NCBI GenBank assembly: GCA_023252195.1
Contig: JAHEXI010000008.1
Coordinates: 1-61,668, forward strand
Direction of reading: 5' to 3'
From: Pseudonocardiales bacterium
GTDB lineage: Bacteria; Actinomycetota; Actinomycetes; Mycobacteriales; Pseudonocardiaceae
DNA length: 61,668 nucleotides
Position 1 is the stretch's first letter, and every line of letters begins with the position of its first letter. Position numbers and translations under genes: made by a program. Below, piece after piece: positions 47,925-57,132 of the stretch. The notes beneath the pieces are model-generated. The model was not told the DNA's origin. It was given only the letters and a program-made list of their open reading frames with translations, and made no database searches.

Positions 47925-49363
47925 CGACCGCGACGGGACGGCTTTCGCGCCGCCGCAAGCTGCTGGGCTGGCTGTTCGGGCTGGCGTTGCCGGCGTTGGC
48001 AACGCTGATCTCGGTGGCTGGCCGGGGATTGCTCGGGCTGCCCACCGACGTGATGCTGTTCGTGTTGGCAGTGGTCGTGGTCGCGCTGATCGGTGGACTG
48101 GGCCCCGCTCTGCTGGCCGCGAGCGCGTCCGGGGTGCTGCTCAACTTCTTCCTCACACCGCCCCTGTACACCTTCACGATCGCGGACAACGAGAACGTGA
48201 TCACGCTCGCGGTGATGGTAATGGTTGCGGTGCTGGTGGCGCTGGTGGTCAACCAGGCGGCGAGACGCGGTGAGCAGGCCTCCCGGGCCAGGGCCGAGGC
48301 GACCCTGCTCAGTGACTTCGCCGCGGCGGTACTGACTAGCCAGGAGCCGCTTCCACTGTTGCTGAACAAGGTGCGGGAGTCCTTCGGAGCCCGCTCAGTC
48401 GCCCTGCTCGAGCGGCGGCAGGCCGGCTGGCATCGGGTGGCCAGTGCCGGACCCGACCCGGTTGAGGCACCGGAAGACGCCGATGCGGACGTCGCGATCG
48501 ACGCTGACGTTCACCTGTCGCTGCTCGGTCGGACCCTGACCGCCGGGGACCGGCGCGTGCTGCAGGCGGTGGCGGGTCAGGCGCTGCTCGCGCTGCGGGC
48601 CCAGCGGATGGCGGCCCAGGCGCGCGACGCCCAACGTCGAGCCGAAGCCACCGAGCTTCGCAGCGCGCTACTCTCCGCGGTCGGCCATGACCTTCGCACG
48701 CCGCTGACCTCGATCAAGGCCGCGGCGAGTAGCTTGCGCGACCCGGAGCTGAAACTGTCCGACGCAGACACCACCGAATTGCTGGCTACCGTCGAGGAGT
48801 CCGCGGACCGCCTCCAGGGGCTGGTCGACAACCTGCTCGACTCCGCCCGGCTGGCAACGGGAGCTGTGCTGCCGCAGCTGACCGCGGTGGGCTACGACGA
48901 GGTCGTCGCACGTGCCCTGTCGACCGTGGACGGCGGGCATCTCGTCGCCACCGACGTCGATGACACGCTGGCGGCGGTGCTCGCCGATGCGGGGCTGCTC
49001 GAACGGGTGGTGGCAAACGTCATCGACAACGCACTGCGGCACGGTCAGGGCTCCTCGGTGCTGATCCGGGCAACGGTGCACGGTGGGGAGGCCGAGCTGG
49101 CCGTCAGCGACCGGGGGCCCGGCCTGCCGATCGGGGCACTCGAGTCGTTGTTCGCGCCGTTTCAGCGGCTCGGCGATCGGTCGTCGCGGCCCGGGGTGGG
49201 ACTGGGTCTGGCGGTGGCCCGCGGCTTCACCGAAGCGATGGGCGGCCGCATCCGCGCCGAGCCGACCCCCGGTGGTGGCTTGACCATGACGATCACCCTT
49301 CCGCTCGCACCGACTCCCTCCGCAACGGTGCCCGAGCTCGCCGCCCGAACCCGTGAGCCGTGA
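47921..49363 (+). CDS. Short KdpD-type sensor histidine kinase (DUF4118)
   Basis: 480 residues. Membrane region at about 12-115 of the DUF4118 type found in KdpD, a GAF-like region at 130-230, phospho-acceptor H256 in SAVGHDLRTPL, and HATPase motifs NVIDNALRHG, DRGPGLP and GVGLGLAVARG. The N-terminal KdpD domain and USP domain (about 370 residues in E. coli KdpD) are absent. It should sense K+ or envelope state and phosphorylate the regulator encoded next. ATG overlaps the permease stop (ATGA). Confidence 0.88.
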   Translation: MTTATGRLSRRRKLLGWLFGLALPALATLISVAGRGLLGLPTDVMLFVLAVVVVALIGGLGPALLAASASGVLLNFFLTPPLYTFTIADNENVITLAVMVMVAVLVALVVNQAARRGEQASRARAEATLLSDFAAAVLTSQEPLPLLLNKVRESFGARSVALLERRQAGWHRVASAGPDPVEAPEDADADVAIDADVHLSLLGRTLTAGDRRVLQAVAGQALLALRAQRMAAQARDAQRRAEATELRSALLSAVGHDLRTPLTSIKAAASSLRDPELKLSDADTTELLATVEESADRLQGLVDNLLDSARLATGAVLPQLTAVGYDEVVARALSTVDGGHLVATDVDDTLAAVLADAGLLERVVANVIDNALRHGQGSSVLIRATVHGGEAELAVSDRGPGLPIGALESLFAPFQRLGDRSSRPGVGLGLAVARGFTEAMGGRIRAEPTPGGGLTMTITLPLAPTPSATVPELAARTREP

Positions 49364-50046
49364 TGACGACCCGGGTCCTGGTGGTCGACGATGACGCGCA
49401 CATCCTGCGCGCCATCCGCATCCACCTCACTGCCTGCGGCTACGCCGTGCGCACCGCACAGACCGGCCGGGCAGCGCTGCGAGCCGGTGCCGAGGAACAC
49501 CCCGACCTGGTGCTCCTCGACCTCGGCCTGCCCGATCTCGACGGCACTGCGGTGATCACAGAACTACGCAGCTGGTCCACCGTGCCGATCATCGTGCTCT
49601 CCGCCCGAACCGATGGCGCCGACAAGATCAACGCGCTGGACACCGGGGCCGACGACTACCTGACCAAGCCGTTCAGCATGCCCGAACTGCTCGCTCGGAT
49701 GCGCGCCGCCGTGCGCAGATCCGGTTCGCCGACTGATCGGGACACGGTGGTCGCCACCCTGGATTTCAGCATCGACCTGGCCGCGAAAAAAGTGACCAAC
49801 CGTACCGGAACGCAGGTGCACCTGACCCCCACCGAGTGGGCCATCCTCGAAATCCTGGTCCGCGACCGCGGCGCACTTGTTTCCCAGCGTCGACTACTCA
49901 GCGAGATATGGGGACCCGCCTACCGCACCGAAACCAACTACCTGCGGGTCTACCTGGCCCAACTGCGCCGCAAGCTGGAACCAGAACCGGCCCGCCCCCG
50001 CTATCTCATCACCGAATCCGGAATGGGCTACCGATTCCAGGACTGA
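49360..50046 (+). CDS. KdpE-type response regulator, OmpR family
   Basis: 228 residues. Receiver domain 1-120 with acidic pocket D10-D12, phospho-acceptor D54 (LVLLDLGLPD), K103 (LTKPFS). C-terminal winged helix 130-228 with TPTEWAILEILVRDRGALVS and YLRVYLAQLRRKLE. GTG start at 49360 overlaps the kinase stop; an ATG at 49363 is also possible. In KdpDE systems it activates potassium uptake genes; kdpFABC is not in the window, so the permease gene upstream is the obvious candidate target. Confidence 0.9.
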   Translation: MMTTRVLVVDDDAHILRAIRIHLTACGYAVRTAQTGRAALRAGAEEHPDLVLLDLGLPDLDGTAVITELRSWSTVPIIVLSARTDGADKINALDTGADDYLTKPFSMPELLARMRAAVRRSGSPTDRDTVVATLDFSIDLAAKKVTNRTGTQVHLTPTEWAILEILVRDRGALVSQRRLLSEIWGPAYRTETNYLRVYLAQLRRKLEPEPARPRYLITESGMGYRFQD

Positions 50047-50289
50047 CGCCGCACCGTCCGGCGGCTCCGCCAGCGCATCACGAGTCTAAGATGTGCGGTG
50101 AATGGTGCAGTTCGGCGCCGTTCGCACAGAGTTCACCCGGCCCAGATCCGTCGGTGCTCTGCAGGCACGATGGATGACGGCCCCGCGGTGTAGGTGCGCC
50201 TTCATCGTTATGTGTCGGGGCGAACGGTGAGGAGCCGGACCGATGACGTGCGCGCCAAAGCTGTCCGGCGAGGGAGAAGATCTACCTGC

Positions 50290-50493
50290 GTGAATCTGGC
50301 CGGAGTGGGCAGCTGCGACTATCGACTGTTTGACGTGCTGGTCTGGGCCCACCACGTGCTCACCGACCGTCAGGGTTGGTTGCGGTTGGTCGGGGTCGGC
50401 CCCGCAGTCCGCAACGCCCTAGATGAAGCCACGACGTCTGAGTGCCTACTGGTCTACGAGGCTGCGGAGTGGACCACCGATCTGGCTGGCTAA
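50290..50493 (+). CDS. Truncated STAS-like protein
   Basis: 67 residues from GTG 50290. VLVWAHHVLTDRQGWLRLVG and VGPAVRNALDEATTSECLLVYEAAE resemble the C-terminal half of STAS anti-sigma antagonists, but the N-terminal half is missing and the serine loop is degenerate (VGSCDYRLF). Either a remnant or a small partner protein. Its frame is open upstream to 50194 without similarity. Confidence 0.45.
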   Translation: MNLAGVGSCDYRLFDVLVWAHHVLTDRQGWLRLVGVGPAVRNALDEATTSECLLVYEAAEWTTDLAG

Positions 50494-50551
50494 AGCATCA
50501 AAGCCTACATCTACTGACGCCACGGCGCCCGTAGGTGATTGAATCTGCCGA

Positions 50552-51040
50552 GTGGGCGATAAAGGCGACCCGCATGCCCGGTCGAGCGGTCAGCGCGTGA
50601 ACCGTGGCCACAACGCGGGGCCGGTGACGGAAGAAGACCTCCGTTGGATCATCGCCCATCTGCGCGTGGTGGTCGCCACCAGCTCCGCAGTCTGGGCGGG
50701 CCGCGGAATGACGTTATTACAGCTCACCGTGCTGCACTTCATCAGCGCGCTGTCTCCGCTGACGCTTACCGACCTGGCCCAGGTCCTCGGTACCAAACCG
50801 CCGGCTACGTCCGCGATCGTCGATCGGCTGATGCACGCGGGGCTGGTGTGCCGCACGCCGGACCCGCAAGACGGTCGACGCGTCCAGTTGTCCCTCACTG
50901 CCGCCGCCGAACCGATCATCGGCAACACCGACCCGGACACCGCCAGGCGTCTACTGACGGTCCTCAGCCGCATGAGCCCGCAGAGCCGTCGGCAGCTGAT
51001 CGAGATACTCACGGACGTCGTCCGCCGATCCGCGGAGTAG
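50552..51040 (+). CDS. MarR-family transcriptional regulator
   Basis: 162 residues with the winged helix LTLTDLAQVLGTKPPATSAI, VDRLMHAGLVCRTPDPQDGRRVQLSLT. The DPQDGRR wing is characteristic. Ligand and targets unknown; a phenolic or oxidative signal is common for the family. The start is uncertain: GTG 50552 or GTG 50597. Confidence 0.85.
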   Translation: MGDKGDPHARSSGQRVNRGHNAGPVTEEDLRWIIAHLRVVVATSSAVWAGRGMTLLQLTVLHFISALSPLTLTDLAQVLGTKPPATSAIVDRLMHAGLVCRTPDPQDGRRVQLSLTAAAEPIIGNTDPDTARRLLTVLSRMSPQSRRQLIEILTDVVRRSAE

Positions 51041-51848
51041 CCACGCCGTACTGGTGCTCCTTGCTCGGGGGCGCGGGGTTCGGGCAGCCGTGCCAGCACG
51101 CGGACAGCATGACCGGCGTGCGCCATGACCCTGGCTCTGCGTTGTGTCTGGTGGTCGGTCACCACTGGCATTCATTCCTCTATCCCGACCACGTTCCTCA
51201 CGGAGCGTACGGCTCACCGATCCGCTGGCCTGGTCCACACTGGCGACGCCGCCATCAACACCGCGCCCGCGCCAGCTACTACCGCCGTCAAGAAGCTCAG
51301 CTCACCTGATCACGATCTACGGCTGGAGTACTCGCTGACGAGGTCAGCAAAAACGACGACGTTGTCGGCGGGTGCTCCGACGATGCGACTCCGCAATGTC
51401 ATTGCGCAAGCTCAGCTCCGAGGAGAGCCTCACAAACCGTGACCCCGGCCATGTCCCACCTCCAGCCAGTACCGGTGGCGATGGACATTAGCGCGACACG
51501 GAGGAGGAGTACTGTTCAGCAGTCAGGCGCATCGGAGCACCTCCTTACAAAGGTGCGGACCGTCACGCTGCGTGAGCTGGAAACGTTCCCGTGCATGGAC
51601 AGTGAGCTTTTGTCCGCCAGCGGCGGTGGTTCCCCGTGAGTCCCCGTGGGAACGGGCACGCAAGGGCACAAACCAAGATCATCGGACGCCCGGGGTGTGC
51701 CGCCCGGGCGCAGGACAACGCGGGAGGGGGCTGGTGGATCGGTGAAGGCTGCGCTTGACGGGGATAGCCCCGATCTTCGATCATTGTCGGCGACGAGGAC
51801 AGGGTGTTCATTCGCCGGGCGCCCGGCCGTGGACGACCGGAGGACATG
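51041..51848. other. Non-coding stretch with degenerate sequence
   Basis: About 800 bases without a convincing gene. It contains dispersed repeat copy B (51562-51720) and, just left of it, CCTTACAAAGG at 51546-51556, similar to the anticodon-loop border seen beside copy C. It looks like the scar of an integrated element. A GGAGG at 51839-51843 serves the next gene. Confidence 0.5.
51562..51720 (-). repeat. Dispersed repeat, copy B
   Basis: About 160 bases, minus strand, similar to copy A (38831-39010) and copy C (58098-58274): conserved blocks GATGATCTTGGTTTGTGCCC, CGTGCCCGTTCCCACGGGGA, GGACAAAAGCTCACTG and GGGAACGTTTCC. It ends with CTCACGCAGCGTGACGG followed by CACCTTTGTAAGG, the same tail layout as copy C where a tRNA-Ala fragment begins. 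Confidence 0.75.
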
Positions 51849-52832
51849 ATGGACGAGTTCGTTACTCACACTTCCTGGATGCGTTACGTTCCCGATGACG
51901 CTTCAGTGATGACTCTGAGCATTCCCGGAACACATAATTCTTGCTGCATCAGCGGATTGCTCGGAGTCGGAAAGACGCAGGAGCTGGATCTGTCCGACCA
52001 GTTGAATGCGGGAATACGCTTTCTTGACATCAGGTTCACGCATTACCAGGACAATCTTTGTGTACACCACGATGTTATATGCACGGAAAAAAGCTACGTG
52101 GATATTCTGACTATTTGCTTCAACTTCCTTAAACGGTACCCTTCTGAAACAATTTTGATATCAGTAGAAGACGAGAGTCGTGTCGATGACGCGCTCGGCA
52201 AGTTCGCTCCTTCTCAAATTGCTTGCAGATTACCGATCGCAGACACGGCGACCCCTGGAAAAAACACCCGCTCGTTTGAAGATACATTCAATGCAAAAAC
52301 ATGGGAATGTATCGAAGATATCCCACTATTCTACAATTTCATCGCCGCTCCTCCTGGTAGCAATTCTGTGGTCACCAGTCCCGCACTCACATCCGAAACA
52401 AGGTTGGAAGATGTGCGAGGTAAGATCATATTGTTGCGCAGATTCGAAGGTAGCAAAGGTGTTGGGTTTGACCTTTCCTACTGGCCGGAAAACGAGTGCT
52501 TCAGAAGTGCAGCACTCCCAATCTATGATATTGAGGATCGCTATCAGAATCCTGGAGATGACGACAAGTTCGATTACGTCGTTGCTCACATAGAAAAAGC
52601 CAGACGTGGTGATCAAAATGAGTTATATATTACGTTTTCCAGCGCTGTTGGGCTGACCGCACACGGTTACTCAAAGAAGATAAATCCACGTCTCAACGAC
52701 TATCTTGCCGAATCCCCACCAGGACGCATTGGAATTATCGTGATGGACTACTTCGAAGAACCTCAGGAATTGGTCTCCAATGTGATCAAAGCGAACGCTA
52801 CGACGGGACTGACCGGTACTCCAGGACGGTGA
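51849..52832 (+). CDS. Phosphatidylinositol-specific phospholipase C-like protein, AT-rich
   Basis: 327 residues. PI-PLC X-box: SIPGTHNSCC with H29, GIRFLDIRF with R57, D60 and R62, and VHHDV with H73/H74 correspond to the catalytic His-Asp-Arg-His set of bacterial PI-PLC. Length fits. There is no signal peptide, although most bacterial PI-PLCs are secreted. Codon use is far more AT-rich than anything nearby (for example AAA, ATA and TTG codons), indicating transfer from a lower-GC donor. ATG 51849 has GGAGG five bases upstream. Confidence 0.85.
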   Translation: MDEFVTHTSWMRYVPDDASVMTLSIPGTHNSCCISGLLGVGKTQELDLSDQLNAGIRFLDIRFTHYQDNLCVHHDVICTEKSYVDILTICFNFLKRYPSETILISVEDESRVDDALGKFAPSQIACRLPIADTATPGKNTRSFEDTFNAKTWECIEDIPLFYNFIAAPPGSNSVVTSPALTSETRLEDVRGKIILLRRFEGSKGVGFDLSYWPENECFRSAALPIYDIEDRYQNPGDDDKFDYVVAHIEKARRGDQNELYITFSSAVGLTAHGYSKKINPRLNDYLAESPPGRIGIIVMDYFEEPQELVSNVIKANATTGLTGTPGR

Positions 52833-53059
52833 ACACCACCGCCCGAGGCCGCTCACCCTCCGGGCCTGGGCGGCGCCATCGCGTGACGACTGGCTTGCGT
52901 TTCCCGCGCCACGGTCGCCCGTTGTGCATCGTCGGCTAGCTGACCCACCGAGTATGTCAGCAGACATGGTTCTGCGTAGCGCGAGTTAGCTCTTAGCCAT
53001 GGTGGCCAGGCGAACACCCGCCACGGCACTCGCCGCCGTCGGCGGGCAGGCGGAGAATG

Positions 53060-53254
53060 TCAATCTGCAGGACCTCGTTGTTCAATGATGCAGTCGGGCC
53101 CTGGGTAAACGAGCGACTCGTGTCCGTCTGAGTACCGCACCAGGTAGGGCGGCTCTCCTTCCAGACCCCGTACTTCCAGGATTTCGCCCACATGTTCCTG
53201 CATGCCGACGTTGCGGCCCTTGATGTGGACCCTGTCACCAACGGTCGCGTGCAT
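53060..53254 (-). CDS. DUF1918 domain protein
   Basis: 64 residues from an ATG at 53252-53254: HATVGDRVHIKGRNVGMQEH, VGEILEVRGLEGEPPYLVRYS and DGHESLVYPGPDCIIEQ match the SH3-like DUF1918 family. Function unknown. A GAGCGAGGGAGC stretch upstream provides the ribosome binding site. The 227 bases between it and the PI-PLC gene show no gene. Confidence 0.88.
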   Translation of the reverse strand: MHATVGDRVHIKGRNVGMQEHVGEILEVRGLEGEPPYLVRYSDGHESLVYPGPDCIIEQRGPAD

Positions 53255-54353
53255 GGCGCTCCCTCGCTCCCAGCCAGACTCCGATGAAGGCACTTCTTCA
53301 TCGGCGAGCGTGCCGCACAAATCCGGCTGACAGCAAGGTCCTCGCTCGTCGATACAGATCATTGGGTAGGGTCCCGGGCCGTTAGGCGGTCACCGAACGT
53401 GCGTTGTGGACCGGTGCGCTAACTATCAGCACATGGGCGGCCACTTTGCGATCCAGTGTGTGTGCGTGGCTCTCCCACTGGCTCGTGGCCGATTCTCTAT
53501 CCTGTGCGCGGCCTGCGGATGGCAGTTCAATGCCACGTACTTCGGCCAGGGTGCGGTGTGGTCTACTTGTCGTCGGTTCGCATCCGTGCGCGGGTGAGCA
53601 TGCCGGGTTCTTCCGGGGTTGGTTGTGCGTGGGCTGGCGGAGGAAGGGCTGCTTGCGGTCCCCACGCCGCTACCGCACTTTGGCGGTTGGTCGTCGGCTG
53701 GCTCGCTGTGTGTATCCGTCCGTGACGAGGTGTCGCACCGTCGGGTTAGGCTCGCGGCGTGGCATGGACTACGGACTGCGCCGCCGGCTCGATCGCGGTG
53801 AACCAGGACCAGGCCGGGGCGCGGTCGGCTCCTGCCCGTGGTGGCTGGACGGACACTTCCGCCATAGGACCCAGTCCGCCAAGGGTGAGGCGGTGTTTCC
53901 CGGGATGATCTCCCGGCTGCTGGTCAGCTTCGCTTGCGGGGATGTCGGCGTTAATTCGCTCGCCACGTAGTTGGTCGTAAAGGGGCGTTGGGTGCACAGG
54001 GCGACACCGTAGGGGCACCGCCTGGGCGAGCGGCGTCCACAGCGTGTGTACAGGTGGTGCCCTGTGGAGTGGTTGGTGGAGATGCTGTGGAACATCGGTG
54101 GATTGGGTGTGTGCAACGGGAATTCCGATTGACCCGCTCGACGACAGTGAGTAGCGATACACTCACAAGAGATAACCACCGACCCAGCTCGTCCCATCTT
54201 GTAGCCAGACAAGCCGGCGGCGCACTCGTCTGAGGCAACTTCGTCCACGAAGGGGCCGTCTTTGGTGCCCTACCGACACCGATGCGCACACAAGTGGATG
54301 CGAGGTGTCAACGGACGTCTGAGTACTGGCTTCGAGTCAGGCATCCGGCCTGG
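53255..54353. other. About 1.1 kb without a supportable gene
   Basis: Several open frames exist on both strands but none has a family match, a good ribosome binding site and protein-like composition together. One 63-codon frame at 53406-53597 has a C-x-x-C in ILCAACGW but is unconvincing. Probably decayed accessory DNA. Confidence 0.5.
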
Positions 54354-54803
54354 TCAGGTGGTGAGTTGCTCGAAGTAGCGGCTGATCGCCGAGACCCGGT
54401 CGCTGTAGATGTTGTTGATCGCTTGGATGGTCTTGTCGGGTCCTAGGGCCGAGAGCTCGGCGGCGGCCTCAGACGCGAGGGCAGCTGCGTTGCTCTCGGA
54501 CGTGGCCCAGAAGTCCGAGACGCTTCGGGCGGTCGCAGCGAGGATCGCTGCCTCGCCCAACGAGGTGGCGGGCCTGCCGATGTGGGAACACTTACTGAGG
54601 AAGATGTTGATCGCTGATGCGGCGGCAGTAGCTGACGTCTGTCGACACTTGGCCATGATCGCCTGGGCTTCCGGAAGGCGCTGGCCTTGCGATGCGCTAG
54701 CTACGGCGTTGGTCATACAGGTCTGCTCGGAGCCGTTGATCTCCGCGAGTTTCACTCGGAGTTGCTCGACGGGCCCTGCCAGTTCGGGCGGGAGCGACGA
54801 CAT
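54354..54803 (-). CDS. Hypothetical helical protein
   Basis: 149 residues from an ATG at 54801-54803, preceded by GGAAGGAG with 7-8 base spacing. Composition is alanine/serine-rich and helical (LAGPVEQLRVKLAEINGSEQ, AIMAKCRQTSATAAASAINI, DKTIQAINNIYSDRVSAISR), with three cysteines. No signal peptide, membrane segment or family recognised. The good ribosome binding site and coherent amphipathic pattern make it likely real. Confidence 0.65.
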   Translation of the reverse strand: MSSLPPELAGPVEQLRVKLAEINGSEQTCMTNAVASASQGQRLPEAQAIMAKCRQTSATAAASAINIFLSKCSHIGRPATSLGEAAILAATARSVSDFWATSESNAAALASEAAAELSALGPDKTIQAINNIYSDRVSAISRYFEQLTT

Positions 54804-55120
54804 CGAACGACTCCTTCCGTCACGACATCACGGGACCGTGCGACACAGCACAGCCTAATCAAAATGGTGCGACACGAAACACCCGCAATGGCGAGCCTTG
54901 ACCGATCCGGCGCGGCGTGTCGCGGACTCTGAGCCGACAGTCAAGGACCAACGCCTTAGCGCGACTATCGCCGCCCGCAGGGGCGGCCCGCGCGAGCACA
55001 GCCGCAGCACGGTCGAAGACCCGAATGACGGTGAAGCGGATACCCCGTCCGGCGCTTCAGTACCCGCTGGCTAACAGCACGCAGACAGCACGCCGGTAAA
55101 TATTGACAGTCCATTACAAA

Positions 55121-55160
55121 GGCCCAGGTCTACAGAGGACATTCCCTGACCTGGGCTTTT
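55121..55160. terminator. Terminator next to the tRNA-Gly 3' remnant
   Basis: GCCCAGGTC at 55122-55130 pairs with GACCTGGGC at 55148-55156, followed by TTTT at 55157-55160. On the minus strand it follows the tRNA-Gly 3' end directly, so it is probably the original terminator of that tRNA gene and marks the chromosomal side of the integration site. Confidence 0.75.
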
Positions 55161-55168
55161 GCGATTTG

Positions 55169-55320
55169 AGCGGGTGACGGGAATCGAACCCGCGTCTAGA
55201 GCCTGGGAACCCTCTAATGCCACCCTGGTCTAGTCCTTGAGCTGCGGCCGGCTGGGGTCAGGGGTGACCCCGGTTGACCGATGCTGACCCCTTCTTGTGG
55301 CACGCGTGTGGCACGACGCG
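55169..55320 (-). repeat. att-like tRNA-Gly(CCC) 3' half with shared flank, copy 1
   Basis: On the minus strand, 55209-55169 reads as the 3' half of tRNA-Gly: anticodon loop TTCCCAG, GCTCTAGACGCGGGTTCGAT, then TCCCGTCACCCGC and a T discriminator. The 5' half is missing: the bases opposite the anticodon stem do not pair. The following ~110 bases, ending with TTGTGGCACGCGTGTGGCAC, recur at 59302-59411. This is what remains when an element recombines in the anticodon loop. Confidence 0.85.
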
Positions 55321-55343
55321 CCGTGCCCGGTGCCCCCGCCGGA

Positions 55344-56687
55344 TCACGTCGGTGCTGGTGCGCCCGGTCGGTGGGTCCATAGCACTCGTAGCATTCGGTC
55401 GGGCCGCAATAGCCCTTCGGGGCGGTCCACCATGCCCAGCACTCGGACAAATGCCCGCCCCAGAGTGACGTCGGCGGTGGCGGCGGCGTGCAGTTTCGGC
55501 AAATAGCGGTTGACCATCCGGATCTTCGCGGTGCGTGTCCCCGGTACCTGGGGAAAGGCCAGGTCCGCCCCGACCGCGATATCCCATGGTGTATTGATGG
55601 TACGGGCGATTGTCCGGAAGTAACGGCGTGGCTGTGGCATTTCGCCCCGAGCCAGCAGCCGCTGTAGCGCGCCGGCCTGTATTGCGGCTGCGGTCATTCC
55701 CTGGCCGTATATCGGGTTGAACGAGCACACCGCGTCGCCGAGAATCAGCAGACCGATCGGGAAGCGCCGCAGTCGTTCGTAGCGGTGGCGCACGCTGGCC
55801 GGAAACCGGATCGAGACCGGGTCGGTCAGCGGCTCGGCATCGCGAATCGCGTCGGTAATGTCGGAGAACACCAGGCTGGCCGCGAACGCGTCGAAACCGG
55901 GCGGGTCGGTCGGTGGGTGGTCGCCCAGGATCCCGAAGAGCGTCAGGATGTGGCGCCCACCCTCGATCGCGGCGATCGCGCCGCCGCGCGGGTTCTGCGG
56001 TGTTCCCGCGGTCAACATCGCCATATCGGTACCGAGAGCTCCTGGCCGCAGCCGGTAGATGCGGGTGGCATAACCGAGCCCGATATCTACTCGATCCACC
56101 GCGGCTGGTTCATAACCCAGTTCGGACAGCCACAACGGCGCTCGGGACCCTCGTCCGGTGGCATCGATGACCAGATCGGCCGGCACAGCTCGCTCGCCCC
56201 CGCCGGCGGTGCCGTGTACCCGCACCCCGCTGACTCGGCAACGGTCGGGCGTCGCGGTCACTGCGACCACATCGGTGCGCTCAACCAGTGTCACGTTCGG
56301 TAGATCGCTCACCCGGGCACGGACGTGGCCCTCCAGAAACGGCCGGCTGGCCAGCAGACCGGGCAGTCTGATGTTTGCCTGGCGAAACTGATGCCCGGAC
56401 AGCTGCCACCGGATGTTGCCCAGCACATCTCCGGTAGGAGCCCCTTGCCCGATGAGCCAGGCGGTCAGACCGGGGAACAGCTCGTCGAGTGCCTGCCTGC
56501 CGCGAGGGTGCAGGAAGTGCAAGTGCCTGTCCTGCGGCACCCCTCGCCGGTGGACGCTAATCTCGGGCATGGCGTCGCGGTCGAATACCGTCACGCGGCC
56601 GTAAGACCTGGCCAACACCCCCGCGGTCAGCAGCCCCGCCATGCTGGCGCCCAGCACCACAGCATGATCACCGATACTCGTGTTCAT
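55344..56687 (-). CDS. FAD-dependent monooxygenase
   Basis: 447 residues of the aromatic-hydroxylase/epoxidase flavoprotein class. FAD-binding VVLGASMAGLLTAGVL at 10-25, VTVFDRD at 32-38, RHLHFLHPRGRQALDELFPG, DLVIDATGRGSRAP, and GDAVCSFNPIYGQGMTAAAI, which contacts FAD. Some relatives epoxidise polyketide double bonds, others hydroxylate rings; the substrate is unknown. ATG with AGGAG upstream. It lies head-away from the epoxide-hydrolase-like gene, with a 445-base gap. Confidence 0.88.
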   Translation of the reverse strand: MNTSIGDHAVVLGASMAGLLTAGVLARSYGRVTVFDRDAMPEISVHRRGVPQDRHLHFLHPRGRQALDELFPGLTAWLIGQGAPTGDVLGNIRWQLSGHQFRQANIRLPGLLASRPFLEGHVRARVSDLPNVTLVERTDVVAVTATPDRCRVSGVRVHGTAGGGERAVPADLVIDATGRGSRAPLWLSELGYEPAAVDRVDIGLGYATRIYRLRPGALGTDMAMLTAGTPQNPRGGAIAAIEGGRHILTLFGILGDHPPTDPPGFDAFAASLVFSDITDAIRDAEPLTDPVSIRFPASVRHRYERLRRFPIGLLILGDAVCSFNPIYGQGMTAAAIQAGALQRLLARGEMPQPRRYFRTIARTINTPWDIAVGADLAFPQVPGTRTAKIRMVNRYLPKLHAAATADVTLGRAFVRVLGMVDRPEGLLRPDRMLRVLWTHRPGAPAPT

Positions 56688-57132
56688 AGTGTCTCCTGGT
56701 CGGTAGCCAACACGCCATCACACATATGCACGACACAGCAGCCAGGGTCAGTAGCGCAGGATAAACAACACCCCTCACCTCCATGGTGGCACAAAACACA
56801 ATCCAGCTCCCGCCACGTCGGGCCAGACACACCAAAGCCGCAGCCCGTTTCGGAGCAGCCCACCCGGATCAACGCCAAGCTGACAGGCATGAACCCACCA
56901 CCACCGCTATGGTCACGTCATCGGACAAGACCCGGCCCGTACAGCAGGCAATGACCAACCCAGACGGCTCCCTCACCACGACGCTGACGGATCTCGGTCA
57001 CATCAGCGCCGCTGAGCATGAAGAACCGATCCAGAAACCCCGTCATCGAGCTCCACAGGAAACCCCGACATACTGCGCGACTATTGCGTAGGTTTTTAGT
57101 CCACTAATGCTGCTATCTGAAAGAGAAAACAA
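56688..57132. other. Gap between divergent monooxygenase and hydrolase genes
   Basis: 445 bases without a supportable gene. It must contain both promoters. An open frame at 56783-57091 has no family pattern or ribosome binding site. No clear operator palindrome was seen. Confidence 0.5.

Noticed and set aside
55169-55245. A complete tRNA on the minus strand
   Set aside because: Only the 3' half fits tRNA-Gly; the 5' side cannot form the acceptor, D or anticodon stems.
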